This document shows, piece by piece, positions 36,325 to 45,130 of a stretch of DNA of 64,000 nt. Positions within the stretch are counted from its first letter, which is position 1; each line of letters starts with the position of its first letter. Origin of the DNA: Lactobacillus kullabergensis (GTDB lineage: Bacteria > Bacillota > Bacilli > Lactobacillales > Lactobacillaceae); assembly GCF_000967195.1 (NCBI RefSeq), contig NZ_KQ033871.1, positions 1,867,035 to 1,931,034 of the forward strand, given 5' to 3'. Position numbers and translations under genes: made by a program. The notes below the pieces were generated by a model. The model made no database searches. It was given only the letters and a program-made list of their open reading frames with translations, and was not told where the DNA came from.

Positions 36325-37221
36325 ATGTCAGAACCTGACTATCGAAAATTAGTTGAAGAAACACGAAATGCAATTAAAAAAGGTGATGATCAGCGCGATG
36401 CTGGATTGCCAACACAAATTCCGGAAGTAGAAAGGTTTGACAATATTTCCTATGGTAAGGATCCCAAGTATCAGATACTCGATGTTTATTTACCAAAGAA
36501 TAGAACCCATGCTAAATTACCGGTAATCGTAAATATTCACGGTGGTGGCTGGATATATGGCACCAAAGAAACTTATCAGTTTTATTGCTTGGCTCTGGCT
36601 AAAGAAGGATTTGCCGTAGTTAATTCCAATTATCGATTAGCACCAGATGTGGCCTATCCCGGAGAACTAGATGATATCAACCGTGTATTTCACTGGGTAG
36701 CCCAAGAGGAAAATGCGACAAAATATCAATTCGATCTAAATAACGTCTTTATTGTTGGAGACAGTGCCGGTGGTCAAATGGGAGAACAAATTTTAACAGC
36801 ATACACTAACAATGAATACCGTAAGTATTTTGGTTATTCAGTACCCCGTTTAACAATTAAAGCTGCCGCTTTAAATTGTGGCGCCTACTTCCTAACCGCA
36901 ATTCCCTCATATACTGGGGCACCAGAAGCCTATTTTCGGCCAGAAATTCGGTTAAATAAGCATGATGAATTAGATGCGGAACAGTTTTTAACCCAAGCAC
37001 TGCCACCGCTTTTCTTAATGACCTGCACAGATGATTTCTTGCGTGATAACGCCTACATGTTGTCAGGCTACCTGAAGGCCAAAAATATTTATCATGAACT
37101 TCATTTCTATGGTGATAAGGAACATCCACGAGGCCACGTTTTCCATGTTAATCAAAAGGATGACTTGGCCAAAAAATGTAATGAAGATGAACTAAACTTC
37201 TTCCGTAAATACATTAATTAA
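36325..37221 (+). CDS. alpha/beta-hydrolase, HSL-type esterase
   Basis: The 298-residue cytoplasmic protein has the oxyanion motif NIHGGGWIYG at about 69-78, the nucleophile elbow VGDSAGGQ near 142, and a late histidine in GHVFHVN near 275, the hormone-sensitive-lipase arrangement. It likely hydrolyses short acyl or aryl esters. The ATG at 36325 follows AAGGAGAG; a longer in-frame start at 36253 lies upstream of the promoter's -10 box and is rejected. It may act with the flavoprotein upstream on plant-type aromatic esters; this is speculative. Confidence 0.87.
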   Translation: MSEPDYRKLVEETRNAIKKGDDQRDAGLPTQIPEVERFDNISYGKDPKYQILDVYLPKNRTHAKLPVIVNIHGGGWIYGTKETYQFYCLALAKEGFAVVNSNYRLAPDVAYPGELDDINRVFHWVAQEENATKYQFDLNNVFIVGDSAGGQMGEQILTAYTNNEYRKYFGYSVPRLTIKAAALNCGAYFLTAIPSYTGAPEAYFRPEIRLNKHDELDAEQFLTQALPPLFLMTCTDDFLRDNAYMLSGYLKAKNIYHELHFYGDKEHPRGHVFHVNQKDDLAKKCNEDELNFFRKYIN

Positions 37222-37227
37222 CAGTGT

Positions 37228-37264
37228 AAAAAACCGAACTAGTATTTTCTAGTCCGGTTTTTTT
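37228..37264. terminator. bidirectional terminator
   Basis: AAAAACCGAACTAG pairs with CTAGTCCGGTTTTTTT around TATTTT. It separates the esterase from the convergent permease gene. Confidence 0.88.
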
Positions 37265-37281
37265 ACTGTAAATTTCTAAAG

Positions 37282-38685
37282 CTATTGCTGATTGCTTCTT
37301 TCTTTTCTGGAAAACCAAAACATAAATAGTGGTAAAATTATGAACCCAAAGATCATCATGAAAATTGCATACCAGTTAACACCAACGACTTTACCATTCT
37401 CAATAATACCAAATTGTGCTTGCCAGTTATATTTAACCAGCAAAAAGATTACTAAAACTATTGACAAAATTGGTACAAATATATCAGTTATGATATTCTT
37501 AGGAGCCGGTAAAATTGGTTGCTTATTTTTACCGTAGTAAAAGCATATTACTGCCAGCGGAACAATGATAAAGCCTAAAAATCTGACCATAGCACTCAAT
37601 GTAATCAAGTTAGTCATGTTATATTGAAAAGCTAAGGGTACTAAAATTGCTAGTGCTTCAGAAATAAAGAAAGTTTTAATGGGAAAGTTATTTTTAGTTC
37701 TTTTGGTTAAAGTAGCTGGCAGTTGATGTTCACGGGCCATTGCCTCCAAAATGCGTGGTGCATTAAAACTAGAGGCAACATTTATTCCTAGCATCGAAAT
37801 GAGCGCCCCAACTAAAATTACATCCCGCAATATATCATTTTTAAAAATCGCACTGATTGCCACCACTTGTTTAGTTGTCATCAGCGCCTTAGGATCCAAA
37901 ACCATTGCTACAGCGACTACTCCAATATAAATAGCAGCGATAACCAAAATTGCCAGTGGAATAGCCTTAGGTAAATTCTTTTCTGGTTCCTGCATATCTT
38001 CCGAACCAGAAGCAACTGATTCAAAACCGGTAAAAGCATAAAATGCAGAAACAACAGCCATAACAAGACCGGTAGTGGTTAAAGCCGGTACTATTTTATG
38101 CCCATTTTGCGTTATTTGGTCAACAGACGACAAACTATGTGTGGCACCAGTGGTAATAAGTAAAATGACACCTGCCACTATGATCAAAATTAATGCAGCT
38201 AATTTACCTGCTGTAGCCATGTTCATCACAAGTTTTACAAATTTTTGTCCAAATAAGTTAATTACAGTTACTGCAAGCATTAATATAATGAAGCCAATGG
38301 TGACATTTAAAAATTTGTCAGGATTGCCACCAAAAATAGAAATAGTTGATTTGATTACACCAACAGCCATTACTCCCCAGGCAACACTAGCAGAAAAGTA
38401 ACGCAAAATGCCGACATAAAAACCAACGTTATTACCAAAAGCAGCTTTAGAGTATGCATAAGAAGCACCAGACTTGGTGACATATTTAGCGGCTGCTGAA
38501 AATGAAATAGCTAAGACTGAGGCAAAAATTGCAGCAATGAAGTAGACAATTAAAGCTTTACTCCCTGCCTGACTAACTACACTACCAGGTGTTAAAAAGA
38601 TACCGGAACCAATAATTGAGTTAATAGCTAAAAGAACAATCGACCAAAAGCCAAGTTTGTCTCCTGCGTTTTTGTTTTGAGTCAT
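37282..38685 (-). CDS. APC-family amino acid permease
   Basis: The 467-residue membrane protein has about 12 helices and the APC consensus at the first helix, NSIIGSGIFLTPG (residues 17-29), with the helix-6 segment FYAFTGFESVASGSEDM near 217. It imports or exchanges an amino acid or amine. It lies 9 bases downstream of a C26 amidase gene, so the pair may handle gamma-glutamyl compounds or GABA-type amines. The ligand is unknown. Confidence 0.88.
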   Translation of the reverse strand: MTQNKNAGDKLGFWSIVLLAINSIIGSGIFLTPGSVVSQAGSKALIVYFIAAIFASVLAISFSAAAKYVTKSGASYAYSKAAFGNNVGFYVGILRYFSASVAWGVMAVGVIKSTISIFGGNPDKFLNVTIGFIILMLAVTVINLFGQKFVKLVMNMATAGKLAALILIIVAGVILLITTGATHSLSSVDQITQNGHKIVPALTTTGLVMAVVSAFYAFTGFESVASGSEDMQEPEKNLPKAIPLAILVIAAIYIGVVAVAMVLDPKALMTTKQVVAISAIFKNDILRDVILVGALISMLGINVASSFNAPRILEAMAREHQLPATLTKRTKNNFPIKTFFISEALAILVPLAFQYNMTNLITLSAMVRFLGFIIVPLAVICFYYGKNKQPILPAPKNIITDIFVPILSIVLVIFLLVKYNWQAQFGIIENGKVVGVNWYAIFMMIFGFIILPLFMFWFSRKERSNQQ

Positions 38686-38694
38686 ATTTACTCC

Positions 38695-39423
38695 CTACTT
38701 GGCATTTTCAACCACAAATTTAAATAAATTATTCATATACTTAGTATTAGGATTGTTATGTAACATTTCTGGGTGCCATTGAATCGCCAAAACAGTACCC
38801 TGTTTATTTTCAAGCCCTTCCGGGACGCCATCGCTTGCATCCGCAACTTCAAGTAAATCTGGCGCTATGTCTTTAATTAATTGATGGTGAAAAGAATTAA
38901 CCATGCATTCAGTCTTACCCAATGTTTTAGCTAATAAGCTGTTTTCCTTAATTGTTACTTTGTGAGTAGGCAAATCAGGTGTATGACCTTGTTCGTGTTT
39001 TAGAGTTTGCTCTGAGCGATAACTAATATCCTGGTAGAGACTGCCGCCATGTGCTACATTAATAATCTGTGCCCCGCGGCAAACTCCCAGAACGGGTTTA
39101 TTAGATTCTTCAGCAATTTTTAATAAAAGCATGTCAAAGTGATCTCGCTCAGGCCAAATCGGCCCTATTTTGGGCGATAATTCTTCACCATATAGATGAG
39201 GGTCAACATCGTGACCGCCACTTAAAATAAGACCCTGAACATATTCCATTTGGCTCTTTATAATGTCGTCATTTTCGGTAAATGGAATTATAAACGGAAT
39301 TCCGCCATTTTTAACAATAGAATCCACATAGTCTTCATTAACATAACTACGTCTGTATCCTGGAAACATTCCACCAGAATCAATCATTTCAGATCCGGCA
39401 ATGCCAATAATTGGTTTCGTCAT
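38695..39423 (-). CDS. gamma-glutamyl-gamma-aminobutyrate hydrolase-like peptidase C26
   Basis: The 242-residue class I glutamine-amidotransferase-fold enzyme has the nucleophile elbow GVCRGAQ (Cys near 117) and the catalytic WHPEM near 217. LSGGHDVDPHLYGEE near 68 is typical of PuuD-like proteins. Members hydrolyse gamma-glutamyl amide bonds. It precedes and is probably cotranscribed with the permease gene. Ribosome site GAGGAGAAAA precedes the start. Confidence 0.88.
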   Translation of the reverse strand: MTKPIIGIAGSEMIDSGGMFPGYRRSYVNEDYVDSIVKNGGIPFIIPFTENDDIIKSQMEYVQGLILSGGHDVDPHLYGEELSPKIGPIWPERDHFDMLLLKIAEESNKPVLGVCRGAQIINVAHGGSLYQDISYRSEQTLKHEQGHTPDLPTHKVTIKENSLLAKTLGKTECMVNSFHHQLIKDIAPDLLEVADASDGVPEGLENKQGTVLAIQWHPEMLHNNPNTKYMNNLFKFVVENAK

Positions 39424-39636
39424 TTTTTCTCCTCATTTAAGCTGATACTAATAGTTATTAATATTATAATAGTTATTATCAATTTAAGTGTATCTTTTGT
39501 TTTTAAATCTTTTTTACCAGAAGCATAGTAATAATTTATAGTTATTTATGTAAAAAATTAACTCTTGTTTACTTTTCGTAGTAAAATATTTAAGTTAAAA
39601 ATTTTGAGCAGGTTATTTCTAAAAGAGTGATGCAGC

Positions 39637-40758
39637 ATGAAAGCAGTCAATAAAATCATTAAGCAGCAAAAAATAATGTGGGCTACTCTTCTAATTTTAT
39701 TTTTAGTTTGTGTGATTTGTCGCACCCTGCCAAAAATATCCGATGTTAACTGGCAAACAATTTTATCTTTATTTAGTTTAATGCTTGTCACACAATATTT
39801 GATTAACATTAAGGCATTGGACTACTTAAGTCAAAAAATCATCAATCTAGCTCATACCCATAGACAAGTTACTCAGTTATTAGTTCTATTAGCAGGATTT
39901 TTAGCTATGTTTTTAACTAATGATGTTGCGATCCTAAGCTTAATACCATTATTTTTAGTTATTCACAAGCAGGTTCATGGACCATTTACTTTTCCTTTGG
40001 CACTAATCACAATTGCAGCAAATCTAGGAAGTGCATTGGCTCCTTTCGGTAATCCGCAGAACCTCTATCTCTATAATCATTATCAGCTTTCTACGGCTAA
40101 TTTTTTCAAAATTTCACTCCCATTGTTCCTAATTAGTTTTGTTTTAATTTTGTTAACAACATTTGTAATTCCAGCAACTCCACTTCCAGTTTTAAAACAA
40201 ACAGACTATGAGGTAAAACCAATTTCTCTAATCATTGCTTTTGCACTACTAATAGTTACACTTGCAGGAGTACTTCATTTCGTACCGCTAATTTATACTA
40301 CAATTGCTGTTGTGGCAGTCATTTTAATTACAAACCGTTTTGTTTTTACACAAGTTGATTATGGTACTTTAATTACTTTTATCGGCTTTTTCCTGATAGT
40401 AGGCATTTTAGGAAGACAAAAATTTATCATTACGCTTGTAACCCAGCTTTTAAAACAGAGTTTCTTTATCACCTATTTAACTGGTATATTATTGAGCCAA
40501 GTAATCAGCAATGTTCCGGCTACTTTCCTAATTACACGCTTCAGCACAGATATCACTGCAATCTTTCTTGGCGTTAATGTCGGTGGATTAGGGACTCCAT
40601 TAGCATCATTTGCAAATTTATTAGCTTTAAAGCAAGCCCACGTACATAGCAGGCAAGTATTATTAGGCTTTTTGACAATTAATTTTATTTTTTTAATTGT
40701 TTTAGCTACAATAATTTTCCTGCTATTACCCCAATTAATAAAACTTAGTTCTTTTTAG
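39637..40758 (+). CDS. SLC13/ArsB-like anion permease
   Basis: The 373-residue membrane protein has about 10 helices with two repeats. The first contains FLTNDVAILSLIPLFLVI and SALAPFGNPQNLYLYNH; the second contains QVISNVPATFLI and VGGLGTPLASFANLLAL. These paired T-N-D/N-V-P and G-x-P hairpins are characteristic of the ion-transporter (CitMHS/SLC13/NhaD/ArsB) fold. Substrate could be a dicarboxylate or another anion. It is somewhat shorter than most relatives (about 420). Its 3' end overlaps the end of the convergent ABC-F gene by 14 bases. Confidence 0.82.
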   Translation: MKAVNKIIKQQKIMWATLLILFLVCVICRTLPKISDVNWQTILSLFSLMLVTQYLINIKALDYLSQKIINLAHTHRQVTQLLVLLAGFLAMFLTNDVAILSLIPLFLVIHKQVHGPFTFPLALITIAANLGSALAPFGNPQNLYLYNHYQLSTANFFKISLPLFLISFVLILLTTFVIPATPLPVLKQTDYEVKPISLIIAFALLIVTLAGVLHFVPLIYTTIAVVAVILITNRFVFTQVDYGTLITFIGFFLIVGILGRQKFIITLVTQLLKQSFFITYLTGILLSQVISNVPATFLITRFSTDITAIFLGVNVGGLGTPLASFANLLALKQAHVHSRQVLLGFLTINFIFLIVLATIIFLLLPQLIKLSSF

Positions 40759-42298
40759 AAATTCTATTTATTTCCCGGGAAATATTTTCAATGTCATTAA
40801 ATGAAGCATTAGGATCGGAAATCAGTTGGTCTAATTTGAATTGTAATAAACTGATCTGATTAGCAATTTTAGCATTTTCTTTACTCGAGAAATCACTGGG
40901 AGTTATTAACTTGTGATTTTTTATTTTCCAAGAAGTAAAGTTTAAGTTTTTTAACAGGTTCTGATCGTGAGAAACTACAATAACAGCAAACGGATAGTTT
41001 CTTAGAAATTCTTCTAAAGCATTAATAGATGAAATGTCTAAGAAATTGTCCGGTTCATCAAGGACCAGTAAGTTATGCTCACCTAAAAGCACTTTTGCCA
41101 ATTTATAACAAACCAGCTGTCCTCCACTCAAAGCACTAACGCGATTATCCAAAGATCTTTGCAAATGCAAGTCACCTAAAAGCTGCATTGTAGTGGTTTT
41201 ATTAAAAATGCTGTTTTTATATATTACCTCTTTTACTGTAGCTGTTTCTTCAGTTTCCTGCGCCATATTTTGTTTGAAATAGCCCATTTTTAGCTGTGGA
41301 TTAAGCCAGACAGCCAATTCTTTGTGAAATAATTTTGCTAAAAAAACTGATTTTCCAGCACCATTTTTTCCAGTTAACGCTATTTTTTCTTTTCCTTTGA
41401 TTTTCAGTTCTTTAGTTATACTGAATAATTGCTTTTTATGAACAGCAACATCTTGAGTCTTGAATCTGACTATGCTGCTTTTCTGTGACAGCTCTAGGTT
41501 CATGTTTTCAATATTACCCAAAGTGATTGGATGATGAACTTGTGGCTTTTCCAGCGTTGTTTCTGCTTTAGCTATACGCCTTTTCAGTAAAGTACTTTTA
41601 CGAAAAAGACTTTTCTCTAAACCGCTACTATCTTTTATTTTCCAATCAGACCAGGAAATATTTTTCTTTTTCTTAGTAGATTTTTTAGCCCTGGTTTCAA
41701 ATTTTTGTTGGTTCTTTTTTAGTCTTTTAATCTCAACTTGTTTTTGAAAATACTGAGTGTTCTGCCTTTTTTCTTGTGCTCTAAGAAATTGCTGGTATTC
41801 GTCATAAGTACCTTTAAATTCATAAACTTGCTGGTTTTTGATCTGCCAAATAACATTGACAAGCTTGCTTAAAAAAACCTGATCATGACTTATTACTAAA
41901 AGCGGTTGTTTTAAGCCGTTTAAGACTTTAATTAACCATTTCTGTTGCTCAATATCTAAATTAGATGTCGGCTCATCCAAAATTAGCAGAGAATTCTGAG
42001 TTTGATTTAACTGAAGTAATGCTTGAATAATAGCTGCTTTTTCTTTTTCTCCACCACTTTGCTCACTGTTATTTAAAATTTGGGGTACTAAAATAGTATG
42101 ACAATTTCGTTTAACTTGCCCTTCTATCCCAAAAATTATAGGCTTTTCAGCAATAATGTTGACTAACGTAGTTTTACCTACACCATTATCACCTATCAAA
42201 CCAACTATTTGTCGGTCTTGAACATTTAAATGTGGAGCTTGAAATAAAACCTCACCTTGATAATCTACTCTAAGATTAGTAATTTTAATGTATTCCAT
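40745..42298 (-). CDS. ABC-F family ATPase, antibiotic-resistance (ARE) type
   Basis: The 517-residue protein has two ABC domains and no membrane segment. Walker A sites are GDNGVGKTT (about 35) and GKNGAGKSV (about 308). The signatures are SGGEKEKAAI and LSGGQLVCYK, and Walker B is LLILDEPTSN / LLVLDEPDN. The basic interdomain linker (about 170-260, rich in KKNQQK and KKSTKKKKN) is the ribosome-reaching element of ABC-F factors. Sequence flavour and the attenuator leader resemble Msr/Vga/Lsa-type ribosome-protection proteins. Resistance itself is inference. A Noc-type palindrome lies within the 3' end. Confidence 0.86.
   Translation of the reverse strand: MEYIKITNLRVDYQGEVLFQAPHLNVQDRQIVGLIGDNGVGKTTLVNIIAEKPIIFGIEGQVKRNCHTILVPQILNNSEQSGGEKEKAAIIQALLQLNQTQNSLLILDEPTSNLDIEQQKWLIKVLNGLKQPLLVISHDQVFLSKLVNVIWQIKNQQVYEFKGTYDEYQQFLRAQEKRQNTQYFQKQVEIKRLKKNQQKFETRAKKSTKKKKNISWSDWKIKDSSGLEKSLFRKSTLLKRRIAKAETTLEKPQVHHPITLGNIENMNLELSQKSSIVRFKTQDVAVHKKQLFSITKELKIKGKEKIALTGKNGAGKSVFLAKLFHKELAVWLNPQLKMGYFKQNMAQETEETATVKEVIYKNSIFNKTTTMQLLGDLHLQRSLDNRVSALSGGQLVCYKLAKVLLGEHNLLVLDEPDNFLDISSINALEEFLRNYPFAVIVVSHDQNLLKNLNFTSWKIKNHKLITPSDFSSKENAKIANQISLLQFKLDQLISDPNASFNDIENISREINRISKKN
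40769..40784. promoter_or_regulatory. Noc-binding-site palindrome, copy 1
   Basis: TATTTCCCGGGAAATA, identical to the copy at 50885-50900, lies inside the last codons of the ABC-F gene. A perfect 16-mer palindrome in coding sequence is unlikely to be a chance transcription operator. Confidence 0.6.
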
Positions 42299-42321
42299 AT
42301 TAACACCTGCTTTTTGCTAAA

Positions 42322-42367
42322 GAAAAAGCACTGATAACCAAATTGCCCATAATTTGATTAGCAGTGC
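42322..42367 (-). terminator. leader terminator upstream of the ABC-F gene
   Basis: GCACTGATAACCAAATT (42328-42344) pairs with AATTTGATTAGCAGTGC (42351-42367) with few mismatches. On the minus strand TTTTTCTTT follows, just 24 bases before the ABC-F start. A strong terminator inside a leader implies attenuation. Confidence 0.82.
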
Positions 42368-42409
42368 ACAAAAAGCTAGTGAAACTAAAGAATCACCACA
42401 AAAGAGAAC

Positions 42410-42503
42410 AAAACTAATTTCTGATTATCGGCAAAAAAGCATGACAAAAGCTTTGGCTATCAAACTTTTTGCTTACTAATAAAACCAGAAATTAATTCTC
42501 CAT
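42410..42503 (-). promoter_or_regulatory. attenuator leader with a three-codon upstream frame
   Basis: On the minus strand, AAAGAGG is followed by ATG GAG AAT TAA (42492-42503), a Met-Glu-Asn leader peptide. Its stop codon lies in one arm of a hairpin, CAGAAATTA (42486-42494) with TAATTTCTG (42415-42423), that encloses a second hairpin GCAAAAA/TTTTTGC. Ribosome stalling on the leader would open this structure and could prevent the downstream terminator. Confidence 0.6.
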
Positions 42504-42536
42504 TTTGGCAATAACCTCTTTCTCTAAATTATTTTA

Positions 42537-42564
42537 ACTATATCATATTTTTTTCATTTTGCAA
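42537..42564 (-). promoter_or_regulatory. promoter of the ABC-F transcript
   Basis: On the minus strand TTGCAA (42559-42564) and TATAGT (42537-42542) are 16 bases apart, placing the transcript start about 230 bases before the ABC-F start codon. Confidence 0.65.
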
Positions 42565-42572
42565 CGTCCCAA

Positions 42573-43016
42573 TTAATCAATCTTTGCAAAAGTTTCACAA
42601 ACCATTGGCGCTTGAGGATAAAATTTTTGCCCATTAGCTTTAAATTCTTCTTCAAAGAATTGATCATGAACTGTGCGCCAATATTGATAACTGCGATCTC
42701 CTTCTCCTTCATGATAAGCATGCTCTGCGGAAATTTGATTATACGGAATAATTTCTACAACTTTGTCTTGGACAACACAGACGGGTTTACCTTGACCATC
42801 GAGAATTATGTTCCAATCGCCAACTTTAGGTATATCTTCATCACCTGGTACATATTCTGAAGTTGTGGCAGTTTTTATGCCTCTCTTAACTAACTCAGCC
42901 AATTCATCTGCATCTTTTTCACTAGAACCAAAAGCCCAAGCGTCAACTTTAGTGCCGGCAGACAAATTGTGCTTAAGGCAAAAATCCTGCCAAAATTGTT
43001 TTACTTCTTTATCCAT
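42573..43016 (-). CDS. ASCH-domain protein
   Basis: The 147-residue protein is an ASCH-fold (PUA-like) protein: VDAWAFGSSEKDADELAELV, then GIKTATTSEYVPGDEDIPKVGD and the late EGEGDRSYQYWRTVHDQFF. ASCH proteins bind RNA or nucleosides and some are amidohydrolases of N4-acylcytidine. The neighbouring cytidine deaminase makes a nucleoside role attractive. The start at 43016 overlaps the deaminase stop as TAATG with GGTGG upstream; a start four codons earlier is less likely. Confidence 0.86.
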   Translation of the reverse strand: MDKEVKQFWQDFCLKHNLSAGTKVDAWAFGSSEKDADELAELVKRGIKTATTSEYVPGDEDIPKVGDWNIILDGQGKPVCVVQDKVVEIIPYNQISAEHAYHEGEGDRSYQYWRTVHDQFFEEEFKANGQKFYPQAPMVCETFAKID

Positions 43017-43408
43017 TATAGCCACCATTCTGGAGTTAATTCGCCCATTGTAGTGACTTTGTCCTTTTCATAGTCCAGCATAATTTCAACTTGTAGATAA
43101 TCCTTTTCCATTAACTGAACAATAAATTCGCGACAAGCACCACAAGGAGCACCATTTTTACCATCTGCCATTAATGCTAAAACTCTACTAATTTTAGTTT
43201 CACCATCTGTAATCATGTTAAAAAGCGCACTGCGTTCTGCGCAGACACCTAACCCACAAGCTGTATCAACACAAACCCCAGTATAAATTTTTCCTGATTC
43301 AGCTAGAACAGCAGCAGCGACTCCACCAGCTTCCATATGAGGACCAATGGCAGTGAACCCTTGCACCTTTTTCGCTGCGTCATACATTTTTTGCCATGTT
43401 TTGTCCAT
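43016..43408 (-). CDS. cytidine deaminase family protein
   Basis: The 130-residue zinc hydrolase has the catalytic CAERSALF (Cys and Glu near 56) and the second zinc motif PCGACREF near 90. It deaminates cytidine or deoxycytidine to (deoxy)uridine, or possibly a related nucleoside such as blasticidin S, since the protein is not a close match to the usual Cdd. It is coupled to the ASCH gene through overlapping stop and start, which supports nucleoside or modified-cytidine salvage. Confidence 0.88.
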   Translation of the reverse strand: MDKTWQKMYDAAKKVQGFTAIGPHMEAGGVAAAVLAESGKIYTGVCVDTACGLGVCAERSALFNMITDGETKISRVLALMADGKNGAPCGACREFIVQLMEKDYLQVEIMLDYEKDKVTTMGELTPEWWL

Positions 43409-43451
43409 ATTTTTCCTTCATTTCTTTCATAAACCAGCTATAAAATTTAGC

Positions 43452-43937
43452 TCAAATTTTCTTTGACATGATATCAAACTTATAGATGCCACCATTTGAA
43501 TGTACCATTTCAGTATTTCTTTTGACATAGCCAGCTCTTTGGTAGACTTTAATTGCACGCAAATTAAAGTCAGCAACGGATAAAACAATTACTTTATAGT
43601 CATAGTTATTTTTGACAAAATTTTCAATAACAGTAATAAATTCACTGCCTAGCCCATGACCAGTCAATTTGGGAGCCAATCCTAATCCTATTTCAACTTG
43701 CTCTTCTCTTTGGTCATTTTGATCAAGACAAAAGAAGGCGACTAAGTTGTCGTTTGTATCCAAAACCTGAAAGTAGTTATTTTTACGCATTTTGGGAGAA
43801 ATTATTTCATCATAATCTTCTTGATCATTTTTCATATCATAAAAAGCATATTGTCCGTCGTAATGCCACTCATCTGCAATAATCCTGGCATTTTTTTGCG
43901 ACAGTAGTGCTATTTTTTGAAAAATACTTTTATTCAT
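43452..43937 (-). CDS. GNAT-family N-acetyltransferase
   Basis: The 161-residue protein has the GNAT acetyl-CoA-binding core: VEIGLGLAPKLTGHGLGSEFI (A-motif Q/R-x-x-G-x-G/A) near 92-112, then VLSVADFNLRAIKVYQRAGY (motif B) near 117-136. The acceptor is unknown. Ribosome site GGAGGTG precedes the ATG. It is monocistronic or loosely linked to the deaminase genes downstream. Confidence 0.88.
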   Translation of the reverse strand: MNKSIFQKIALLSQKNARIIADEWHYDGQYAFYDMKNDQEDYDEIISPKMRKNNYFQVLDTNDNLVAFFCLDQNDQREEQVEIGLGLAPKLTGHGLGSEFITVIENFVKNNYDYKVIVLSVADFNLRAIKVYQRAGYVKRNTEMVHSNGGIYKFDIMSKKI

Positions 43938-44020
43938 TTCTTCACCTCCATACTTTTGGATATTAAATACTAATTAATTATTTAATATACTGAAAACCCA
44001 TCCAAAAGGCAAATTTAGCT

Positions 44021-44058
44021 AAAAAATCCGCTTTTGCTTACACGGAAGCAAAAACGGA
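44021..44058 (-). terminator. terminator of the SDR gene
   Basis: TCCGCTTTTGCTT pairs with AAGCAAAAACGGA, one mismatch. On the minus strand six T follow. It lies downstream of the short-chain dehydrogenase gene. Confidence 0.85.
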
Positions 44059-44081
44059 AATTAAATTTTATTTATTATTCC

Positions 44082-44969
44082 TTAATTAATAGCTGGTCCA
44101 CCTGTGGCACCATATACTTGGCCTGTCACATAACTTGCCAAGTTTGAAGCCAAGAAAATATAAACATGGGCTATTTCATCAGGTTGTCCAGCACGCTTCA
44201 ATAGCACTTCTTGACCAAATGTAGCAAGTGCATCAGTTGGCTGGCCACCACAAACCTGCAAAGGAGTCCAAACCGGACCAGGAGCAACGCTGTTAACGCG
44301 AATTCCTTTAGGAGCAAGGCTTTGAGCCAAATTAATAGAAAAGCTGACAATTGCTGCTTTTGTAGCAGCATAATCAAGCAATATTGGTGATGGACTGAAT
44401 CCTTCTAAAGAAGTCGAGGTCAAAATTACACTGCCTGGTTTCATATGCGGTACAGCCGCTTTAGCCATTTCAAACATTGAGATGATATTAACTTCAAAGG
44501 TATCGTGAACTTGATCCATTGACAAATTCTCTAAACCATCAACATTTTGTTGGATAGCAGAGTTCATCACCAGCAATTCAAGGCTGCCGAATTCTTTGAC
44601 AGCTTTTTCAACAACTTTTGTTGCTTCACCGCGTTTACGGAAATCAGCTGGCAACAAAACCGCCTTACGTCCAGCCTTTTTAATCAATTCGGCTGTATCT
44701 TTAGCATCAGCTTCTTCTTCTGGCAGATATTGAATAGCTACATCAGCACCTTCTTTAGCAAAGCCAATTGCTACAGAACGGCCAATACCAGAGTCACCCC
44801 CTGTAATAAGGGCATGGCGGTCTTTTAATAAGCCGTGGCCTTCATAGTCATTCATGTCTCCAGCAGGTACTGGATCCATTTTACTTTGCAGTCCAGGATA
44901 TTCTTGTGATTGCTTAGGAAAATCATCATGATGATAACGTTTTAACGGGTCTGATAATTTATTGTCCAT
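44082..44969 (-). CDS. SDR-family oxidoreductase
   Basis: The 295-residue short-chain dehydrogenase has the NADP motif ALITGGDSGIGRSVAIGFA near 53-71, the catalytic YAATKAA (Tyr near 206) with the preceding serine in TSTSLEG, and VNSVAPGPVWTPL. The extended N-terminal tail with YPGLQSKMDPVPAGDMNDYE is typical of the YhdF/YhxC/YgfF stress-associated group. The substrate is unknown. Ribosome site GGGAGAAAG precedes the start. Confidence 0.9.
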   Translation of the reverse strand: MDNKLSDPLKRYHHDDFPKQSQEYPGLQSKMDPVPAGDMNDYEGHGLLKDRHALITGGDSGIGRSVAIGFAKEGADVAIQYLPEEEADAKDTAELIKKAGRKAVLLPADFRKRGEATKVVEKAVKEFGSLELLVMNSAIQQNVDGLENLSMDQVHDTFEVNIISMFEMAKAAVPHMKPGSVILTSTSLEGFSPSPILLDYAATKAAIVSFSINLAQSLAPKGIRVNSVAPGPVWTPLQVCGGQPTDALATFGQEVLLKRAGQPDEIAHVYIFLASNLASYVTGQVYGATGGPAIN

Positions 44970-45130
44970 TTGTACTTTCTCCCTTCAATAAATTCAAGTT
45001 CAAGATACCGCTTTTATAATAATAAAACAAAAATATTGCTTATTAATGCACAAAAAATACATTATCTTTGCTCTATTACTTTCTTTGTTCTATGATGAAT
45101 TTATGAGCTATAAACAGGAGGAAAAATTCA

